A DNA stretch of 5,015 bases. It comes from Gammaproteobacteria bacterium. GTDB taxonomy: Bacteria > Gemmatimonadota > Gemmatimonadetes > Longimicrobiales > Gaopeijiaceae. The stretch is from assembly GCA_009843625.1 (NCBI GenBank), contig VYDD01000443.1, forward strand, positions 1 to 5,015, written 5' to 3'. Of the stretch, positions 1 to 5,015 are shown in pieces. The notes beneath the pieces are model-generated. The model ran no database searches. It saw only the letters and a program-made list of their open reading frames with translations, and had not been told where the DNA came from. The translations under genes and the position numbers were made by a program. Within the stretch, counting starts at the first letter, position 1. Every line of letters starts with the position of its first letter.

Positions 1-1180
<1,180 letters not shown>

Positions 1181-1183
1181 CGG

Positions 1184-1193
1184 CCACCTTCCT
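1184..1193 (-). promoter_or_regulatory. Ribosome binding site of thiC
   Basis: On the minus strand the sequence reads AGGAAGGTGG, ending 3 bases before the ATG at 1180. The AGGAAGG core is spaced 6 bases from the start. This decides the thiC start at 1180 over the downstream in-frame Met codons. Confidence 0.7.
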
Positions 1194-1355
1194 GTGCTCG
1201 TGGGGACCTGCGGAACTCCGGGTCGGGAGTATCGGGACCCCGGATGTAGGGGTAAGATAGCGAGGAAGGCCCCGAAACGGCACACGAAATCTCTGCCCGG
1301 TAACAGCTGCGGCACCCGCTTCCACACACCGCGCCGGGTCTCCGGACCATCGCAC

Positions 1356-1362
1356 GAGAGGA
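1356..1362 (+). promoter_or_regulatory. Ribosome binding site of ggt
   Basis: GAGAGGA lies 10 bases upstream of the ATG at 1373. The in-frame ATG at 1382 would be 19 bases away, so the upstream start is preferred. An ATG at 1362 is out of frame and runs into a stop after seven codons. Confidence 0.55.
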
Positions 1363-1372
1363 TGACGACACG

Positions 1373-1486
1373 ATGCAATCGATGACCGAACGACCGCTCG
1401 CACGACGTTTCGCAGCACTGGCTTTCGTCGCGCTCGCGGCGATCGCTGCACTGCCGGGAATCGCCCTCTCCGGGACAGCCGTCGCC
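1373..1486 (+). other. Predicted signal peptide of the gamma-glutamyltransferase
   Basis: Codons 1-38 encode a short basic n-region (RPLARR, 7-12), an Ala/Leu-rich hydrophobic core (about 13-32) and a small-residue c-region ending AVA before Gln39. No twin-arginine consensus with the usual flanking residues and no lipobox Cys is visible, so Sec export with signal peptidase I cleavage is the likely route. The mature protein begins with a short Ala/Pro/Gln linker before the enzyme fold. Confidence 0.8.
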
Positions 1487-3154
1487 CAGGCACCGGCGGC
1501 GCAGGCCCCCATCAACACCTACAACGCCATCCACCACCCGGTGGTGGGGCGAAACGGCATGGTGGCCAGCCAGAACTTCCTGGCCACCGAGATCGGGGTG
1601 GACATCCTGCGCCGGGGCGGCAATGCCATCGACGCGGGGGTGGCGGTGGGGCTGGCGCTCGCGGTGACCCTGCCGCGCGCCGGAAACGTGGGAGGCGGCG
1701 GGTTCATCCTGCTGCACCTGGCCGAGGAGGACCGTACGGTGGTGGTCGACTTCCGCGAAACCGCGCCCGCGGCCGCGCACGCCGACATGTTCTTCGGGGC
1801 GGACGGCGAGGTCGACAACGAAGAGTACCGCTTCAGCCACAAGTCGTCGGCGATTCCCGCGTCGGTGGCCGGCTTCGATCATCTGCTGCGCAACTACGGG
1901 ACCATGAGCTGGCGGGAAGTGGCCCAGCCAGCCATCGACCTGGCGCGCGACGGCATGGTGGTGTGGGAGGACCTGGCCGTGAACCTCGCCCGCAGCAAGC
2001 CGCGGCTCAGCGCGAACCCCGCGTCGCGGGCCAAGTTCTACAAGCCCGACGGCTCCAACTACGAGGTGGGCGACCTCTACAGGCAGCCGGATCTGGCCTG
2101 GACGCTGGAGCAGATCGCCGAGGGCGGCGCCGACGCCTTCTACAGGGGCGAGATCGCGCGCCGCATCGCCACCGACATGGCCAGGCACAACGGCCTGATC
2201 ACGATGGAAGACCTGGCCAACTACCGCGTCGTCGAGCGCGAGCCGGTGCGCGGCACCTTCCGCGACGACGAGATCGCGGCCATGTCCGCGCCCAGCTCGG
2301 GCGGGATGCACATCGTCCAGATGCTCAACATCTTCGAGAACTTCCCCCTGAAGGAGATGGGCTACGGCAGCGCCGACGCCATGCACGTCATGGCCGAGTC
2401 GATGAAGCTGGCGTACGCCGACCGCAGCAAGTACCTGGGCGACCCGGACCACCTCGATCTCCCGGTCGCCGCCCTCACCAGCAAGGACTACGCGGCGGAA
2501 CTGGCGCGGGGCATCTCCCTCAGCAGCGCCCGCCCGTCATCGGACATCGGGCCGGGCAACCTGGCCCCCTACGAGAGCCCGGAGACCACGCACTACTCCA
2601 TCCTCGACAGCGAAGGCAACGCGCTGGTCAACACCTACACGCTGATGTTCTCCTACGGCTCGGGAGTAGTGATCGAGGGCACCGGCATCCTGATGAACAA
2701 CAACCTCGGCAACTTCACCCTGCGGCCCGACATCCCCGACGCCTTCGGGCTGATGGGAAGCGCGGACAACCAGATCGCGGCGGGCCGGCGCCCGGTCAGT
2801 TCGATGACTCCGATCATCGTGCTGCGCGAGGGCCGGCCGTTCCTCCTCACCGGGAGCCCGGGCGGCAGCCGCATCATCACCACCAACCTGCAACTGCTGG
2901 TGAACGTGCTCGAGCACGGCATGAACATCGCCGACGCCACCGCGCGGCCCCGGATGCACCACCAGTGGTACCCGGACCGGCTGGAGGTGGAAAGCGGGTT
3001 CAGCCCCGACGTGATCCGCGCCCTGCGCGCCCGCGGCCACGACGTCCAGTTCAGCGCCGGCATGGGCAGCCTGCAGACGGTGATGTTCTCCGACGGGCTC
3101 TTCTACGGCTACGCCGACCCGCGGCGGCCGGGGGCGATGGCGCTGGGGTACTGA
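1373..3154 (+). CDS. ggt: Gamma-glutamyltransferase (gamma-glutamyl hydrolase/transpeptidase) precursor, secreted
   Basis: This family of Ntn hydrolases cleaves gamma-glutamyl bonds such as that of glutathione outside the cytoplasm, after self-cleavage into a large and a small subunit. The protein has 593 residues (E. coli Ggt has 580). Residues 1-38 look like a signal peptide: basic RPLARR, a hydrophobic run at 13-32, then cleavage probably after AVA (38). The small subunit should begin at Thr405 in ETTHYS, aligned with E. coli nucleophile Thr391. From there to the oxyanion glycines Gly497-Gly498 (in TGSPGGSR) my alignment with E. coli from memory has no gaps. Arg128 (VDFRETAP), Thr423 and Ser476-Ser477 match E. 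coli Arg114, Thr409 and Ser462-Ser463. A lid-loop-length segment is present at 452-463. Oddly, the residues that hold the substrate alpha-amino group differ: Met425, Asn444 and Asn447 stand where E. coli has Asn411, Gln430 and Asp433. The family is certain; substrate preference (glutathione, or another acyl group) is open. Confidence 0.96.
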   Translation: MQSMTERPLARRFAALAFVALAAIAALPGIALSGTAVAQAPAAQAPINTYNAIHHPVVGRNGMVASQNFLATEIGVDILRRGGNAIDAGVAVGLALAVTLPRAGNVGGGGFILLHLAEEDRTVVVDFRETAPAAAHADMFFGADGEVDNEEYRFSHKSSAIPASVAGFDHLLRNYGTMSWREVAQPAIDLARDGMVVWEDLAVNLARSKPRLSANPASRAKFYKPDGSNYEVGDLYRQPDLAWTLEQIAEGGADAFYRGEIARRIATDMARHNGLITMEDLANYRVVEREPVRGTFRDDEIAAMSAPSSGGMHIVQMLNIFENFPLKEMGYGSADAMHVMAESMKLAYADRSKYLGDPDHLDLPVAALTSKDYAAELARGISLSSARPSSDIGPGNLAPYESPETTHYSILDSEGNALVNTYTLMFSYGSGVVIEGTGILMNNNLGNFTLRPDIPDAFGLMGSADNQIAAGRRPVSSMTPIIVLREGRPFLLTGSPGGSRIITTNLQLLVNVLEHGMNIADATARPRMHHQWYPDRLEVESGFSPDVIRALRARGHDVQFSAGMGSLQTVMFSDGLFYGYADPRRPGAMALGY

Positions 3155-3178
3155 ATTGGGCATCGACGCCCTGCGGGC

Positions 3179-3225
3179 CTGATCACCGTTCGCCATCCGG
3201 GTCTGATCACCGTCGCCATCCGGGC
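3179..3225 (+). repeat. Tandem duplication, 24-base unit, two copies
   Basis: Copy 1 is at 3179-3202 and copy 2 at 3203-3225. Both begin CTGATCACCG and end CGCCATCCGGG, and copy 2 lacks one T in the middle. They start 24 bases after the ggt stop. CTGATCAC recurs at 3397-3404 next to the second repeat array, which suggests a shared mobile-element origin, though that is inference. Confidence 0.75.
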
Positions 3226-3338
3226 TTGCGAGACCGGGATCCGCAGGGGCACCGCAGTCGAGCGGACCGCGAGCGCTTGCGCCTGGCCGGAGGCGCTGGA
3301 TCCTGACGGCGGCGCAAACACTGCCCGCCGGTAGGGTG

Positions 3339-3360
3339 CCCGAATTCACATGCGGGGTCC
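3339..3360 (+). repeat. Partial copy (left arm only) of the spaced repeat
   Basis: CCCGAATTCACATGCGG followed by GGTCC matches the left arm of the units at 3432 and 3513. Here it is not followed at the normal distance by the TGCCATTGAC arm, so it appears to be a truncated or displaced unit. Confidence 0.55.
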
Positions 3361-3368
3361 ATCGCCGT

Positions 3369-3396
3369 CATTCGGCCGTCTCACGCTGCCATTGAC
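3369..3396 (+). repeat. Spaced repeat unit A (right part)
   Basis: CATTCG at 3369-3374 is followed, with the first bases of the two motifs 18 apart, by TGCCATTGAC at 3387-3396, exactly as in units B and C. The GTC block in the middle is conserved, while the four bases before TGCC vary. The usual CCCGAATTC arm is missing immediately upstream and appears instead at 3339. Confidence 0.65.
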
Positions 3397-3431
3397 CTGA
3401 TCACGCGCTCCAGCGCTGGCGACCAGCCTTC

Positions 3432-3470
3432 CCCGAATTCGACATTCGCGGGTCCCGTTTTGCCATTGAC
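3432..3470 (+). repeat. Spaced repeat unit B
   Basis: The full unit consists of CCCGAATTC (3432-3440), CATTCG (3443-3448), a GGTCCC block (3451-3456) and TGCCATTGAC (3461-3470). It differs from unit C mainly by one extra G after the first arm and by the variable four bases before TGCC. Its TGCCATTGAC lies 74 bases after that of unit A. Confidence 0.8.
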
Positions 3471-3512
3471 CTGGTTCGGCGCTCGTGACGCCGAGGATCA
3501 GCGCGTGGCTGT

Positions 3513-3551
3513 CCCTAATTCACATTCGAGCGTCCCAATCTGCCATTGACA
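3513..3551 (+). repeat. Spaced repeat unit C, possible terminal repeat of a transposable element
   Basis: CCCTAATTC (3513-3521), CATTCG (3523-3528), CGTCCC (3531-3536) and TGCCATTGAC (3541-3550) repeat units A and B, 80 bases after B. Read on the minus strand, the unit begins TGTCAATGGCA, so an element ending at 3551 would end in CA-3' (TG-5' on the other strand). Several subterminal copies of a transposase-binding repeat plus a terminal TG...CA are typical of IS21-family ends. That assignment is inference, because no transposase gene and no matching left end are in the window. Confidence 0.65.
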
Positions 3552-3739
3552 ACTTTGGAGCGCGCGATTCGGCGGAGTCCGAGATTGCCGATTTTCCAAC
3601 CCGCCAAGGGCTCTCACGGACTCGCTGACAGCCTTCGTAGCCCCGTTCCTCCTCCGAAGGTCTCCCGCTGCCACTTCGGCGACTACAGGGCATCCTGAGA
3701 AGCCGATTTCGGTGCCGTATATTTGTACGTAAGTCATTG

Positions 3740-3745
3740 TATAAT
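3740..3745 (+). promoter_or_regulatory. Putative -10 box (TATAAT) of the DUF222 gene
   Basis: A perfect TATAAT lies in an AT-rich patch (about 3719-3748), a contrast to the GC-rich surroundings. No good -35 hexamer is found at 16-18 bases, though a TG pair directly precedes the box. Transcription starting about 7 bases downstream would give a leader of only about a dozen bases, made up mostly of the Shine-Dalgarno sequence. Confidence 0.45.
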
Positions 3746-3753
3746 CTCACGTT

Positions 3754-3760
3754 GGGAGGA
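3754..3760 (+). promoter_or_regulatory. Ribosome binding site of the DUF222 gene
   Basis: GGGAGGA directly abuts ATGATG. It is too close to the first ATG (3761) for a normal spacing. The second ATG (3764) has 4 bases after GGAGG, which is short but workable, so 3764 is the preferred start. Confidence 0.6.
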
Positions 3761-3763
3761 ATG

Positions 3764-5015
3764 ATGATCGCATCCCCGGACGTTCTCTACGACATTCGCA
3801 GGAATCCTCCGCGGCCAGCGATGGTGCGGGAATCGATGGGTGCCGGATCTGTGGCCGAAGCGCACCCCGATGCGATCCCGACGCCCTTCCGACCCGAACT
3901 CGTCTCTTCTCCTTCCCCTTCCGAGGCCGGCAAGCCCGACGACGACCTCGCCAGGCTGGGCGACCGCATCGCCGAGCTGGCCGCCGGCATCAACGCCGCG
4001 GAAGCGCAGATGATGGCCCTCATCGCCGACTTCGATCGCCGGGGCGGCTGGAAGGACGACTTCGGGTCCTGCGCCGAGTGGCTGGCCTGGCGGATCGGCA
4101 TCAAGATCGGCCCGGCGCGCGAGCGGGTGCGCGCCGCCCGTGCACTGGAGAACCTGCCGCAGACCGCCGGCGCGCTGCGGGCGGGCAGCATCTCGTACGC
4201 GAAGGTGCGGGCGCTGACGCGCGTGGCCACGCCCGAGAGCGAGGCGAAGCTGCTCGAGTTCGCGCGCGCGGGCTCGGCGGCGAACCTGGAGCAGATGGTG
4301 CGCATGTGGAAGAAGTTGTCGCGCGACGCGGAGTTGACGGCCGAGCAGGCCCGGCACCGCAGCCGGGCGTTCTCGGTCTTCGTGGACGGCGACGGGATGT
4401 ACGTGGTGAAGGGCCGGCTCGAGCCCGAGGTCGGAGCGGTGCTGATGCGGGCCGTCGAGGCGGCGTCGGATGCGCTGTTCCGGCGCGAGGGCGATGCTCG
4501 AGACGCGGCGGGAAGTGGAAGCGGTGTCAGTTGCGAGGCTGGCGATGCGCGTGCGGGGGCGAAGGCGCGCGATCCGCGAATCGAGAAGACGGACCCGCGC
4601 CCCGAACCGAAGCAGCGGCGGGCGGACGCCGTCGGGCTGCTCGCGGAGCGGGCGCTGGCGATGGGGTTCGGGGGCGGCGAGCCCGGCGACGATCCGAGGA
4701 CTCGATCCCGCAAGAAAAGGCAGGCCCGTTCCCACACGGAAACGCCCGCCTCACCCCGCGTCGAATCCGGCACCCGCGCGGAGCGCTACCAGGTCATGGT
4801 GCATTGCGACGCGGCAACGCTGGCCGAAGAAGGTGAGCCCGGACGCTCGGATCTGGACGGGATCCGCGTTTCCGCGGAGACGTCGCGGCGCATGGCGTGC
4901 GATGCCGCGGTCGTAGCCATGGTCCACGCGAAGGACGGGTCGATGCTGAGCGTGGGCCGAAGGACGCGCACGATTCCTCCGCACCATAGGCGTTCAGCAA
5001 GATCCCACAACGTCT
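3764..5015 (+). CDS. DUF222 / 13E12-repeat-family protein, probable HNH endonuclease (3'-partial)
   Basis: The frame stays open to the window edge (417 residues from 3764). The protein matches the DUF222 family first known from the mycobacterial REP13E12 repeats. After a Pro/Ser-rich leader (1-60), the DUF222 helical domain spans about 61-239, with FDRRGGW at 90-96, CAEWLAWRIG at 103-112, the ARALENLP block at 125-132 and LEPEVGAVL at 219-227. A charged, low-complexity linker (about 240-334, with RPEPKQRRADAVGLLAERA inside it) follows, then RYQVMVHCD (341-349), RVSAETSRRMACDAAVV (368-384) and VGRRTRTIPP (397-406). In relatives, VGRRTRTIPP comes just before a Cys-rich HNH nuclease domain, which here would lie outside the window. 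The function of DUF222 is not established; HNH suggests DNA cleavage. The gene has its own promoter-like sequence and lies next to mobile-element-like repeats. The start could also be 3761, or Met codons further in (3821, 3836). Confidence 0.9.
   Translation, partial: MIASPDVLYDIRRNPPRPAMVRESMGAGSVAEAHPDAIPTPFRPELVSSPSPSEAGKPDDDLARLGDRIAELAAGINAAEAQMMALIADFDRRGGWKDDFGSCAEWLAWRIGIKIGPARERVRAARALENLPQTAGALRAGSISYAKVRALTRVATPESEAKLLEFARAGSAANLEQMVRMWKKLSRDAELTAEQARHRSRAFSVFVDGDGMYVVKGRLEPEVGAVLMRAVEAASDALFRREGDARDAAGSGSGVSCEAGDARAGAKARDPRIEKTDPRPEPKQRRADAVGLLAERALAMGFGGGEPGDDPRTRSRKKRQARSHTETPASPRVESGTRAERYQVMVHCDAATLAEEGEPGRSDLDGIRVSAETSRRMACDAAVVAMVHAKDGSMLSVGRRTRTIPPHHRRSARSHNV

Larger units (their letters stand above)
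1181..1372. other. Divergent thiC/ggt intergenic region
   Basis: These 192 bases separate two outward-facing genes, so promoters for both should lie here. I see no convincing sigma70 -35/-10 pair on either strand; TAAGAT at 1253-1258 (plus strand) is the only weak -10-like hexamer and it lacks a matching -35. In the thiC leader an imperfect hairpin can form between CCGGGTC (1218-1224) and GACCCCGG (1236-1243), with one bulged base. The conserved TPP-riboswitch segments (CTGAGA, and the TAATnCCAGCG-type core) are absent when the minus strand is read. Confidence 0.5.
3155..3760. other. Long non-coding region with decayed mobile-element repeats
   Basis: No credible gene is found in these 606 bases. 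The short reading frames on the minus strand (for example 3498-3737) show no recognisable domain and overlap the repeats. From left to right the region holds a weak GGGC/GCCC hairpin without a T tract at 3158-3171 right after ggt, a 24-base tandem duplication (3179-3225), an unremarkable GC-rich stretch (3226-3338), a repeat array (3339-3551), and an AT-richer stretch leading into the promoter of the next gene (about 3552-3760). I see no clear intrinsic terminator for ggt. Confidence 0.6.

Noticed and set aside
1181..1372. TPP or cobalamin riboswitch upstream of thiC
   Set aside because: The characteristic conserved segments of either aptamer were not found on the minus strand; a short GGTGCC match alone is not enough.
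3158..3178. Possible intrinsic terminator after ggt
   Set aside because: Only 4-base GGGC/GCCC stems can form, and there is no T tract downstream.
1963..3306. 447-codon plus-strand open frame inside ggt
   Set aside because: Out-of-frame shadow rich in Arg, Gly, Pro and His; the overlapping frame is an unmistakable full-length gamma-glutamyltransferase.
3405..3419. Short palindromes GCGCTCCAGCGC and CCAGCGCTGG as an operator
   Set aside because: Short GC palindromes are expected by chance in such DNA, and nothing links them to a start site.
3339..3551. CRISPR array
   Set aside because: The repeats are degenerate, only three to four copies, with unequal 74-80-base periods and two-arm structure, and no cas gene is present.
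3498..3750. Two overlapping small minus-strand open frames (76 and 79 codons)
   Set aside because: They run through repeat unit C and the promoter patch, have no recognisable domain and no convincing ribosome binding site.
3734..4773. Two long minus-strand open frames (over 320 codons) opposite the DUF222 gene
   Set aside because: They are antisense shadows of a high-GC gene: Arg/Pro/Ala/Ser-rich with no recognisable domain, while the plus-strand frame carries clear DUF222 motifs over its full length.

Overview
The window is high-GC bacterial DNA holding parts of three protein genes and one long non-coding stretch. The GC-rich codon use, the secreted gamma-glutamyltransferase and the DUF222-type gene fit a high-GC phylum such as Gemmatimonadota or Actinomycetota. 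The sequence alone does not settle which, and no RNA gene or other marker is present.

Layout: (1) positions 1-1180, minus strand, hold the first 393 codons of thiC (phosphomethylpyrimidine synthase, thiamine biosynthesis), cut by the window edge. (2) Positions 1181-1372 form a divergent intergenic region with a ribosome binding site at each end. I find no TPP riboswitch in the thiC leader. (3) Positions 1373-3154, plus strand, hold a complete gamma-glutamyltransferase precursor (ggt) with signal peptide, autoprocessing Thr and oxyanion glycines. The residues that bind the gamma-glutamyl alpha-amino group in the E. coli enzyme are replaced. (4) Positions 3155-3760 (606 bases) have no credible gene. 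They contain a 24-base tandem duplication and a three-copy, roughly 74-80-base-spaced repeat array that looks like one end of a decayed transposable element, probably IS21-like. (5) From 3764 to the window end, plus strand, lies a DUF222/13E12-type gene whose HNH nuclease domain would lie beyond the edge. A TATAAT box and a strong Shine-Dalgarno sequence sit just upstream.

The genes do not form one pathway. thiC and ggt are divergently transcribed housekeeping or secreted-enzyme genes. The repeat array plus DUF222 gene looks like an accessory, mobile-DNA-associated insert downstream of ggt. I found no clearly new biological system. The most interesting points are the altered substrate pocket of the GGT and the transposon-end-like repeats next to the DUF222 gene.
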